DNA from: an uncultured Cytophagales bacterium
GTDB taxonomy: Bacteria; Bacteroidota; Bacteroidia; Cytophagales; Bernardetiaceae
Assembly: GCA_937136415.1 (NCBI GenBank)
Contig: CAKZOK010000096.1
Span: 1 to 39,364, forward strand
Direction of reading: 5' to 3'
DNA: 39,364 nucleotides
Shown here piece after piece: positions 33,401-39,364 of this stretch (position 1 is the first letter of the stretch; the number at the start of each line of letters is the position of its first letter). The notes beneath the pieces are model-generated. The model searched no databases, was not told the origin of the DNA, and saw nothing but the letters and a program-made list of their open reading frames with translations. Both the position numbers and the translations under genes were made by a program.

Positions 33401-33545
33401 CCCTGCCCTCTTTATCATTGCTAATTGAAGCTCCATTATTTACAGTAACAATACCTTGTAAAAGTTGTGCATAGGAAGAATGATGAATAAAAGTAAGAGC
33501 AATAAAAATGAAAAATGAAAAGAGGAAAATTTTTATGTTACGCAT
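30432..33545 (-). CDS. Large exported protein with 11 Ig-like repeats
   Basis: The 1037-aa protein has a signal peptide (ending near SSYAQ) followed by 11 tandem repeats of about 90 residues that fill the whole chain. Each repeat runs: INNGARYTxxxxVxLxL, then GAxxMMISNxxxF, a W-xx-Y turn, W-x-L-xxxDG-x-K-x-VYVKFRD-x-AGN, and finally an IILDRxAP linker. Repeat 3 is short and lacks the ISN step. The last repeat ends directly at the C-terminus (ITVEGF), so there is no T9SS domain, LysM or anchor. This is a surface or periplasmic stalk-like protein. Repeats of this kind occur in many bacterial surface proteins; the binding partner is unknown. Confidence 0.85.
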   Translation of the reverse strand: MRNIKIFLFSFFIFIALTFIHHSSYAQLLQGIVTVNNGASISNDKEGRVILKIFAKGAGQMRISNNASFIGARWEDFQKQKKWRLDAREDGIKTVYVQFRDGSGTLVSDPAVAQVELDRVPPTNQSININSGAEYTNARDRKVYLMLYCDEAYEMQISNRSDFQDTPRWYPYKETIQGWPLTGGEGSKHVYARFRDYAGNISESAIDTIIVDQTPPKGKFEINNGARFTTSRNVKLHFNAQGASDISIQSLGTWIPYEKEIDFELPAQQGPQVVAVKFRDEMGNQSKPAYARIILDLEAPSMPRILVNGGNRYTKSHNVNVRLSAIGASEMMISNNPDLQGAEWRPYRYLLPSWTFDVIDGEKIVYVKFRDQAGNETKIKSDKIILDQGQPTGGKIKIISKEGIQGVTNNKEGFVNLELAVEGDDARYMMVSNTENFFEGRWEIYRNKVEDWKLAVGDGEKRVYVKFRDRAGNVSKPVSDKVTLDLTAPLDTRIAIEKRAKYVQSTSVAVNLFARGANEVMLGKSEQFEGGKWQKYEKEIKGWKLEGEDGKKVVYAKFKDAAGNETPAISTEIVLDRVAPQDPKIRINKGDSITNNPNKTVLLQAKANGAVMMQLGMESTFSGSRWINYQAGKNVPFTLPGDDGMKEIFARFRDEAGNISEVVSQKILLDRVPPIVGEVKINDGDNGTNVQTVGLTLNAQGATHMMISSRIDFPGANWESYTTSKQFTLVGEDGIKFVFVRYRDGVGNISEIAYDRIGLDRTAPTQGEITINKKAKYTTNINKYVTLQLRAKGAYEMRIGKNQSMDSAAWQRFRPIVMNHILSGEDGENKVWVQFGDKSGNQTEPISASIILDRQAPFGEEVIINSSEPYTNDHHVKLEIMAEGASHMMISNLSRFPPPARWQEYKEASNWTISGADGYKTVYIKFRDEAGNQSFVASSQILLDTEPPQPGIIRIEGGETRVKDNQITLLFNARKANYIMVSNSPKFDDGAYWQEYNKKIDWVLTTGQGYKRVYAKFKDTSENETGIIFAEITVEGF

Positions 33546-34058
33546 AATATATAATCAAATTATATTTTAATTATTATTTTAACTTATTTATAACTTTAGT
33601 AATACAGACTATTACTTAAAACAAATAGAATTGCAAAAAATAGCACAAAATTAGATACAATAAGGGAATAAATAAATAATTGAATTGAAAGAACTAATAA
33701 AATCGGTATCGCAATAAGATGAATCTTTGTTTGAATCTAATGACGATAGACTTTTTATAATTAACGATGCTATTGAATAGCATATTGAAAAATACAGAAA
33801 AAAATAAGAAAACACCACAAAATAAGAAAATAGAATTAGATAAATTATCAAAACTTAGTTGCTTTTAGGCTGCTTTTAGTAGGCGTTTAGTTTTTAATTT
33901 AGCATTTATTAGTAAAGGTAGGGTTTTATTAGATATTTTTTATTAAAAAAAGCTATTTTACTGATTCATACTCACTTCTATTTATCGAAAACAACTAATA
34001 GTGGCAATTATTGTTCCTTTTCAAGAGTTGGGTATCAAAAATATTTTGAACAAAAAAT
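33546..34058. other. Large intergenic region before the inactive M16 gene
   Basis: Over 500 bp of A/T-rich DNA. An open frame at 33651-33851 (minus) is Ile/Tyr/Phe/Ser-rich without a believable product and is not called. CAAAATTA at 33646-33653 is a possible minus-strand -7 box for the repeat-protein gene, without a -33 partner. Nothing else is seen. Confidence 0.4.
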
Positions 34059-34101
34059 AAAGTTTTAAAAGAATAATTTGAAATTACTCTTCTAAAACTT
34101 T
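34059..34101 (-). terminator. Minus-strand terminator of the M16 lipoprotein gene
   Basis: A 21-bp stem, starting AAAGTTTTAGAAGAG on the minus strand, pairs fully only there because two positions are G-U on the minus strand and A-C on the plus. A T-rich tract follows. It lies 32 bp past the stop codon. Confidence 0.75.
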
Positions 34102-34133
34102 ACTTTATTTGCTGTTCAAGTTTGATATATAAC

Positions 34134-36206
34134 CTATTCTACCACAAATACTTTTGCATCAATGGTAGGATTGAGTTTTACTTCTTGCACCTCAATTTTG
34201 TATGCTCCTTGTGGCGAATTTCCTTCCATTTTGTAAGGAAGTAAAAGATTAGTATTCGGAATTTTACGGTAGTCCTTTACCAACATTTCGCCTTCTGCCG
34301 AAACTTCCTTAATCAAAAGCCCTGTTGTTGGGTCAAAATATTGCAAACGCTCACCATATTCTTTGTGCGTAATTTTTATTTCAAAAACAGACTTTTCTTC
34401 CACTACTTGCGCTCCCACTAATTCGACAGTATAACCATTTGATTTGTCGTATTGGAAATAAGGATTAATAAATGTTTGTTCTTTTATGCTGTTGGCTTGA
34501 GCAGGAGGGAGTTCTTGTGTTCTTCCCTGCATTACCAAATAGGCTTTTTTGCCATTATAAACTTGTTTCATTCCCATTTTGGCAATCTCTAAAGCTACCT
34601 TTTGCTGATTTTGAACATATATTTTTTGTTCCATGCTCATTCCTGCAATATTCATGACTTGCTTTTTTTCCATTGAAGTAACTTCATTCCATTTTTTTCC
34701 TCCAATTTTGTCTAGGTATTTTTGAATTACTTTATCAGCATTCATTCCTATCAAAATGCGTTGGTCAGCTTGCGCAGCCATTTCACCAAAGGCATCATAT
34801 ACTTGTACGTTTCCGAAAGGCGCAAGTTTTTCTAACAAAATACTTTGGTCGCCTACTGCCACAATCGTAATATTTTCAGGTTTGATATATTTTTTGGCTG
34901 CATTTTGAATATCTTCAATAGTCAAAGCATTAATTTTTTGGATATAATTGCTATAAAAATCAGCAGGCAAATCATGTTGAGCAATATTGATAGCAAAATT
35001 AGCAACCGTTTGAGGGCTTTCCAAAGAACGAACAAACGAACCAATCGCACTTGCCTTTACTCTATCTAATTCAAGTTGTGTAACAGGCTCATCTTTTATG
35101 CGTTTGAGTTCGTACAAAAACTGAACAATAGCACTATCTGTAACTTCATTACGCACACTTGCAGACATTTTGAAAGAAGACGAAAGCTCATCTGGTCTTA
35201 ATGAAGAATATGCTCCATAGGTATAGGCTTTATCTTCACGAAGATTTTGAATAAGCCTTGCACCAAAGCCACTATTTCCCAAAATTCCGTTCATAAGTCT
35301 TGCAGCTACATAATCATCACTACCCAATGGATAAAGAACAGGATAAGTAACATTAATAACTGTTTGAACAGCACCAGCACGGTTTGAGATTGCGACTTGT
35401 GGTTTTTCGACAGCTTTTGGGGTATCATATTTTGTAGTAGGAACATCTTTTTTCTCCCATTTTGCAAAATATTTTTCGGCTTGTTTTTTGGCTTCTTCTA
35501 GTGTAATATCACCTACAATCGCCAAATAAGAAACATTTGGACGGAAATACGCTTGATGAAAATCTTTCAAATCTTCATTTTTTACAGCATTAAGCGTTGT
35601 TTCGGTTTCTACTTCGCCGTAAGGGTGATTATTTCCATAATTTACTTTTGCCACAACATTATTTGCAATCTGCTCTGGGCTAGAAGGCAAAGATTGAAGA
35701 TTAGAAAGCGATTCTTTGCGTACTTTTGTTAGTTCTTCATCTAAAAAAGAAGGATTATAAAGAACATCTGAAAAAAGAACAAGCAAATTATCTGAATGGC
35801 GTTTTAAAGAAGAAGCATAAATTCCTCTTGAATAAGTCGTTAGATTTGCTCCCATAAAGTCAATCTCTTCATCTAACTTTTCTTTAGTACGTGTTTCTGT
35901 TCCACGACGAAGCATAGAGCCAAACATAGTAAGCATTCCGACACGCTTTCCTTCCATAATTGGGTCATAATCAACAACCAAAGAATAAGAAACTTGTGGA
36001 AGTTTGTGATTTTCGACTACAAACACTTCCAATCCATTATCAAGTGTAAAAGATTGTGATTTTGCAATTTCTACTTTGCGAGCCTCTCCTGCTTCTGGAG
36101 CTTTACTTCGGTCTAGTTTTCCAGTAGAACCAGAAGGAACAGAAGTACATTGAGTAAATAAGAATGCCACCGAAAGGACAATACTTAAAATAAATTTATT
36201 TTTCAT
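34134..36206 (-). CDS. M16-like lipoprotein, R/Y subunit without zinc site, with LolA-like C-terminal domain
   Basis: The 690-aa predicted lipoprotein (lipobox FLFTQC) is an M16B peptidase homologue. Where active members have HxxEH, this one has TMFGS (residues 93-97, in VGMLTMFGSMLRRGTETRT), so zinc cannot be bound. It keeps the Arg/Tyr substrate pair in NLREDKAYTYGAYSS (R323, Y330), the mark of the non-zinc partner in M16B heterodimers. From about residue 475 a second domain follows (QKIYVQNQQKVALEIAKMGM, then RLQYFDPTTGLLIKEV and NLLLPYKMEG). Its pattern resembles the LolA/LolB lipoprotein-carrier fold. The next gene upstream on the same strand encodes the zinc-bearing M16 protein. Confidence 0.85.
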   Translation of the reverse strand: MKNKFILSIVLSVAFLFTQCTSVPSGSTGKLDRSKAPEAGEARKVEIAKSQSFTLDNGLEVFVVENHKLPQVSYSLVVDYDPIMEGKRVGMLTMFGSMLRRGTETRTKEKLDEEIDFMGANLTTYSRGIYASSLKRHSDNLLVLFSDVLYNPSFLDEELTKVRKESLSNLQSLPSSPEQIANNVVAKVNYGNNHPYGEVETETTLNAVKNEDLKDFHQAYFRPNVSYLAIVGDITLEEAKKQAEKYFAKWEKKDVPTTKYDTPKAVEKPQVAISNRAGAVQTVINVTYPVLYPLGSDDYVAARLMNGILGNSGFGARLIQNLREDKAYTYGAYSSLRPDELSSSFKMSASVRNEVTDSAIVQFLYELKRIKDEPVTQLELDRVKASAIGSFVRSLESPQTVANFAINIAQHDLPADFYSNYIQKINALTIEDIQNAAKKYIKPENITIVAVGDQSILLEKLAPFGNVQVYDAFGEMAAQADQRILIGMNADKVIQKYLDKIGGKKWNEVTSMEKKQVMNIAGMSMEQKIYVQNQQKVALEIAKMGMKQVYNGKKAYLVMQGRTQELPPAQANSIKEQTFINPYFQYDKSNGYTVELVGAQVVEEKSVFEIKITHKEYGERLQYFDPTTGLLIKEVSAEGEMLVKDYRKIPNTNLLLPYKMEGNSPQGAYKIEVQEVKLNPTIDAKVFVVE

Positions 36207-36220
36207 TTTTATATATTTAT

Positions 36221-36247
36221 GTTGTTGGTAAGGACACCAACAACGGC
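36221..36247. repeat. Covarying-arm hairpin, copy A
   Basis: GTTGTTGGT, loop AAGGAC, ACCAACAAC, then GGC. Loop and tail match copies B and C; the arms are different and perfectly paired. It is 14 bp upstream of the M16 lipoprotein start codon. Confidence 0.65.
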
Positions 36248-36343
36248 TATTTAGATTTTTTTTAACACTAAGACACTAAAGAATTACAGAAAAATCAAAT
36301 TATTATATTACTTCTTATCCTTTAGTTAGGAATAGAAATTAAT

Positions 36344-36489
36344 TAAGAAATTGTTTAAGAATGAGTTTTGTGCGTCTTTTGTTGGTGTCGCTACGCTAAA
36401 ACACCTACAAAGGCTGGGTTGTTTTTCTTTATAATTGGGTTTACAAATCCAATTATAAAGAAAAATGTGTATTCTCAAACAACTTCTAA
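36344..36489. repeat. 146-bp structured block between the M16 genes
   Basis: The outer arms are 36344-36362 and 36471-36489 (19 bp; 18 paired on the minus strand with two G-U pairs). They enclose two hairpins. The first is the TGTCGCTACGCTAAAA element (36381-36412, copy D). The second is a near-perfect 44-bp palindrome at 36422-36465 (21-bp arms, two-base loop). The layout resembles a miniature inverted-repeat element. It has no open frame and no T run. Another heptamer block follows at 36535. Confidence 0.55.
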
Positions 36490-36534
36490 GACATTGATTT
36501 GACAAATATAAAGAGTCGTTATTTACTGTATTAT

Positions 36535-36569
36535 ATTCGTAATCTTTAATTCATAATTGCTTATTTTAA
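36535..36569. repeat. Heptamer block ATTCGTA type, five units
   Basis: Five 7-bp units beginning ATTCGTA, ATCTTTA, ATTCATA repeat the unit order seen at 10941-10975. Confidence 0.7.
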
Positions 36570-36630
36570 ACACAGAGTTTAAAGAGAATGTAGAGGAAAT
36601 ACAAAATATACTCTTAATATAATTAATTGT

Positions 36631-36658
36631 ATTACTTCTGCATTCATACTTCTTACTT
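36631..36658. repeat. Heptamer block ATTACTT/CTTACTT overlapping the M16 stop
   Basis: Four 7-bp units (ATTACTT, CTGCATT, CATACTT, CTTACTT) run into the stop codon of the M16 gene. A related five-unit block is at 39198-39232, and both are preceded by AATTAATTGTATT. Confidence 0.65.
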
Positions 36659-37996
36659 TCTTTTGGGTAAATAATGAAGTGTAACTTTGTTTTTAGACAC
36701 AAGATATTTTTTAGCTGCTGCTTGTATATCTTCTCTTGTTACTTTCATATAATTATCAATTTCAGTATTTATAAGATTTGCATTTCCACCATATACGTGG
36801 TTGTTAGCAAGTGTTTCGGCAATTCCTGCAATAGTACCGTTTTGCGTATAAAAACTTGCTTCTAATTGATTTTTGAGTTTTTGAAATTCTCTTTCTTCAA
36901 TAAGATGTTTTTTTACTTTGTCATATTCTTCATTCATTGCTTTTTCCAAATCTAATGGATTTATTCCCATTGACGCAATTCCGAAAGCAAGGGCAACACT
37001 TGGGTTTTGTTCTAAATCTAAAGGAAAAGCACCTACAAAAACAGCTTTTTGTTGTTCATCTTTTACTGATTTTGAAAGTCTTGAACTCTCACCATCTGAA
37101 AGAAGTGTAAACAACATTTTGGTAGCATAATAATCGCTTTGCCCACGAGCAGGAACTTTAAAAGCCTGAATAACAGCAGGAAGTTGAATATTATCATAAA
37201 CAGTATCACGCACTTCCATCATTTGGGCAGGCTCAATAACTTGAGGCTGAACTACAGGTTTTCCTTGTGGAATCCCTCCAAAATATTTTTCTACTAATTT
37301 TTTGGCTGTTTCGGTGTCAATATCTCCAGCAATACTTACTACTGCATTGTTTGGAACATAATATTTTTCATAAAAACTTTTGTAGTCATTTTCTTCAGCA
37401 GCATCTAAATGCGCCATCGAACCAATTACAGAAGATTTGTAAGGGTGTTTGGTATAAACTCTTTTCATTGTTTCTTCCAAAAGAGAACCATACGGACGGT
37501 TGTCGATACGCTGACGACGTTCTTCTTTTACAACTTGTCTTTGCGTTTCGATGCCTGTACTATCCACTTTTGCGTGAAGCATTCTTTCAGATTCTAACCA
37601 AAGCCCCAGTTCTAATTGATTTGAAGGCATTACTTCATAATAAAAAGTACGGTCGTAGGTTGTGTTTGCATTATTCATTCCACCAGAGTTTTCGACATAA
37701 TCATCAAATTCTCCACGTTTGATATTTTTTGAGCCTTCAAAGAGCAAGTGTTCGAAAAAGTGTGCAAAACCTGTACGATTTGGTTCTTCATTTTTTGAGC
37801 CTACATGATACAAAACTGTAACAGCAACAAGTGGAACAGAATGGTCTTCGTGCAAAATGACGTGCAAACCATTTTTGAGCGTAAATTCAGTAAATTCAAT
37901 TTTAGAACCGTCTTTTGTATCTTTAGTATTGCTTGGAATAAAACTTCCAAAGAATAATATGATTAAGACTAAACTAGATAATAAGGATTTTTTCAT
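36653..37996 (-). CDS. M16 zinc peptidase, catalytic subunit
   Basis: The 447-aa exported protein has a signal peptide but no lipobox. It is an active-type M16B peptidase: TGFAHFFEHLLFEGSKNIKR holds HxxEH (H79, E82, H83) and QVVKEERRQRIDNRP holds the third zinc ligand (E158 or E159). The C-terminal half has SDGESSRLSKSVKDEQQKAV, where the usual Arg of the R/Y pair is absent. It therefore probably needs the R/Y subunit encoded next to it. The two genes are 446 bp apart with structured repeats between them, so separate transcription is possible. It should act in the periplasm on peptides or protein fragments. Confidence 0.9.
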   Translation of the reverse strand: MKKSLLSSLVLIILFFGSFIPSNTKDTKDGSKIEFTEFTLKNGLHVILHEDHSVPLVAVTVLYHVGSKNEEPNRTGFAHFFEHLLFEGSKNIKRGEFDDYVENSGGMNNANTTYDRTFYYEVMPSNQLELGLWLESERMLHAKVDSTGIETQRQVVKEERRQRIDNRPYGSLLEETMKRVYTKHPYKSSVIGSMAHLDAAEENDYKSFYEKYYVPNNAVVSIAGDIDTETAKKLVEKYFGGIPQGKPVVQPQVIEPAQMMEVRDTVYDNIQLPAVIQAFKVPARGQSDYYATKMLFTLLSDGESSRLSKSVKDEQQKAVFVGAFPLDLEQNPSVALAFGIASMGINPLDLEKAMNEEYDKVKKHLIEEREFQKLKNQLEASFYTQNGTIAGIAETLANNHVYGGNANLINTEIDNYMKVTREDIQAAAKKYLVSKNKVTLHYLPKRK

Positions 37997-38021
37997 TTAA
38001 TAAAAATAAGTTTATAGATTG

Positions 38022-38048
38022 TGTGTACATAAAAAGTATTTGTACACA
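38022..38048. promoter_or_regulatory. Inverted repeat TGTGTACA / TGTACACA upstream of the M16 gene
   Basis: Perfect 8-bp inverted copies 11 bp apart, 26 bp upstream of the M16 start codon. It could be a regulator site or a weak terminator for the RlpA-like gene. No clear T run follows. Confidence 0.4.
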
Positions 38049-38135
38049 AAAGCACCATAGAAGTTGATTAGATAGGTTGTCTTCTAGGGCTTAAAATTAC
38101 ATAAAATTTGAATAAGTCTTTTTTTGATTTGGTTT

Positions 38136-39110
38136 TTATTGCTTCCAATCCAAATAAACAGGAAATTCTTTACTCATCGTTCCTAATTTTCGTGCAGCTT
38201 CGTGACTAATAATAATGACTACATTTTTATTTCTATCAAGGTTCTGAATTTTTCCTATAATTTTTACGGTTACATTTCGTCCTGTACTTTCATTATTAAT
38301 TGTTATTAATGTTCCTCTTGGCGCAGTTCGATGCGTTCCTACAAGTCTATTACTATTTAAAGTAACATGGCAAACACCTGATTCGGAGTGAGGTTTTCCT
38401 TTTTGGTTTTGCGATTTGGAAGCACTTGCAACAATAAACGTTTTTTCTTTTTTTCCTATAATAATTTTTTGCCCTGCTTTTATTTGCCCAGAGGGATTAT
38501 CATTCCATTTTTTCAAATTTTCTACACTTACTTTATACTTTTGAGAAATAGCATAAAGTGTTTGACCATTTGTTACTGTATGATATTTATTTTGCAACTT
38601 ATCTTTTTTGTTTGGGTCTTTAGCTTCACTGTACGCATTTGATGGAATGGTATATAAATCTTGATGATTATTTGGATAAGGAATCAATAATTCTTGTCCT
38701 GTTTGGATTTGAGTAGAGTAAAGTTCGTTGAGTTCCTTTAGTGTCTTTACATCAGTCTGAAATTTTGAAGCAATCGAAAAAAGTGTTTCACTTGGGCGCA
38801 CTTTATAGCCTTTTAATTGAGAAATTCTATATGTCGTTTGAGCATGTGGAATATAAATAATTTGATTTACCTTCAATGGATAACGAGCAACTGGATTTAG
38901 AGTAATGAGCGTTTCTTTATTTACACCATATTTTCTAGCAATTTTATAAATATCTTCGCCAATGGTTACTTTGTGCTTGATGTACAAATTATTTCCTCTT
39001 CGTTCTAAGCCAACAGAATCTTTTTTTGAGGTAAAAGAAGAGAAAGCATACAAAGAAGATGAAGAAAAATAGATAATGACTAAAATTATAACTGGAATAA
39101 AGAATTTCAT
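38136..39110 (-). CDS. Three-LysM protein with RlpA-like double-psi barrel
   Basis: I start at the Met at 39110, giving 324 aa, because it opens onto the signal peptide MKFFIPVIILVIIYF. The frame extends 18 codons further across a GC-richer heptamer repeat, which is unlikely to be coding. Three LysM domains follow: HKVTIGEDIYKIARKYGV, YKVRPSETLFSIASKFQT and HTVTNGQTLYAISQKYKV. The C-terminal domain (about 245-324) is RlpA-like. It shows CHVTLNSNRLVGTHRTAPRG, TLITINNESTGRNVTVKI and VVIIISHEAARKLG. The DRGP stretch with the catalytic Asp is missing here. The protein should bind peptidoglycan; lytic transglycosylase activity is doubtful. Confidence 0.85.
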   Translation of the reverse strand: MKFFIPVIILVIIYFSSSSLYAFSSFTSKKDSVGLERRGNNLYIKHKVTIGEDIYKIARKYGVNKETLITLNPVARYPLKVNQIIYIPHAQTTYRISQLKGYKVRPSETLFSIASKFQTDVKTLKELNELYSTQIQTGQELLIPYPNNHQDLYTIPSNAYSEAKDPNKKDKLQNKYHTVTNGQTLYAISQKYKVSVENLKKWNDNPSGQIKAGQKIIIGKKEKTFIVASASKSQNQKGKPHSESGVCHVTLNSNRLVGTHRTAPRGTLITINNESTGRNVTVKIIGKIQNLDRNKNVVIIISHEAARKLGTMSKEFPVYLDWKQ

Positions 39111-39114
39111 GATA

Positions 39115-39142
39115 GGAACGTGGGGCGTGGAACGTGGGGTTA
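39115..39142. repeat. GC-richer heptamer block GGAACGT/GGGGCGT
   Basis: Four 7-bp units alternate GGAACGT with GGGGCGT or GGGGTTA. This GC-rich patch in AT-rich DNA lies 4 bp upstream of the LysM-RlpA start codon and resembles the minus-strand heptamers at 2288. Confidence 0.7.
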
Positions 39143-39197
39143 GAGAAATATAATTTTTAACCATAGAGAAATAAAGAGTAAAATTAATTGTATTTGT

Positions 39198-39239
39198 ATT
39201 ACTTCTGACTTCTAAAATCGAACTTCTTACTTTATTAAA
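39198..39239. repeat. Heptamer block ATTACTT/CTTACTT type
   Basis: Units ATTACTT, CTGACTT, CTAAAAT, CGAACTT and CTTACTT, then TATTAAA. Related to 36631-36658. Confidence 0.65.
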
Positions 39240-39245
39240 AAATGA

Positions 39246-39364
39246 TTACTGATTACTGGTTACTGGTTACTGATTACTGGTTACTGATTACTGGTTACTG
39301 GTTACTGGTTACTGGTTACTGGTTACTGGTTACTGGTTACTGGTTACTGATTACTGGTTACTGA
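39246..39364. repeat. Tandem array of 17 TTACTGR heptamers
   Basis: Exactly 17 units of TTACTGG or TTACTGA run to the window edge with no interruption. Twelve end in G and five in A. The array may continue past the window. Confidence 0.95.

Noticed and set aside
33651..33851. 66-codon minus-strand open frame in an intergenic region
   Set aside because: Low-complexity Ile/Tyr/Phe/Ser sequence with no good start context; looks like translated A/T-rich DNA.
36422..36465. Long palindrome as a terminator of the M16 gene
   Set aside because: It is nearly 190 bp from the stop and no T run follows on the minus strand; better explained as part of the structured block.
37267..37722. 151-codon plus-strand open frame
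   Set aside because: It lies antisense within the M16 catalytic gene, whose zinc motif is clear.
39246..39364. CRISPR-like repetition at the right edge
   Set aside because: The unit is 7 bp and there are no spacers; it is a simple tandem array.

Overview
The window is an AT-rich stretch of bacterial chromosome from a member of the Bacteroidota, most likely a gliding or filamentous Cytophagales organism (a Bernardetia/Flexibacter-like genus is my guess, not a result). The evidence is a GldN homologue, two proteins with type IX secretion (T9SS) C-terminal sorting domains, many signal-peptide or lipobox proteins, almost no Shine-Dalgarno sequences, and a good match to the Bacteroidota promoter pattern TTTG...TAnnTTTG. 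I see no tRNA, rRNA, CRISPR array, transposase or phage gene.

Layout. 1-8.7 kb: minus-strand envelope genes. These are a caspase-like peptidase with a LysM tail, a second LysM protein, a beta-propeller/OmpA protein, a FAD oxidoreductase, a TlpA-like lipoprotein without its cysteines, a DinB-fold protein, a small lipoprotein and an isolated gldN. 9.1-16.5 kb: mixed housekeeping, with holB (DNA polymerase III delta'), an SRPBCC protein, an NRDE/TANGO2 protein, a CLC chloride transporter with CBS domains, a small lipoprotein, a saccharopine dehydrogenase/LKR-like enzyme and scpA. 16.5-20.3 kb: a DUF1016 (YhcG-like) nuclease with a tiny partner gene, a zinc-ribbon protein, an unusual TonB-plug protein with a T9SS tail, and leucine dehydrogenase. 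20.7-26 kb: a membrane hydrolase, a TM2/DUF4178 protein, a RIC-type di-iron repair protein and an M23-LysM peptidase. 26.3-28.8 kb: a two-gene unit of a T9SS cargo protein and an outer-membrane barrel. 28.9-39.1 kb: hisS, an 11-repeat surface protein, a pair of M16 peptidases and a LysM/RlpA-like protein.

Functional themes. Cell-wall binding and remodelling recur: four LysM proteins, one M23 peptidase and one RlpA-like barrel. T9SS export recurs too: GldN plus two cargo proteins. The two M16 proteins look like the two halves of one heterodimeric peptidase, one holding zinc and the other the R/Y substrate pair.

The least ordinary signal is in the non-coding DNA. Two repeat systems recur across the window, nearly always within tens of bases of a gene end. 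One is tandem 7-bp repeats of several unrelated unit sequences, including a 17-unit array at the right edge. The other is a set of small hairpins whose loop and 3' tail are conserved while the arms change in a base-paired, compensated way. A 146-bp structured block between the two M16 genes contains one of these hairpins and may be a small non-autonomous element.
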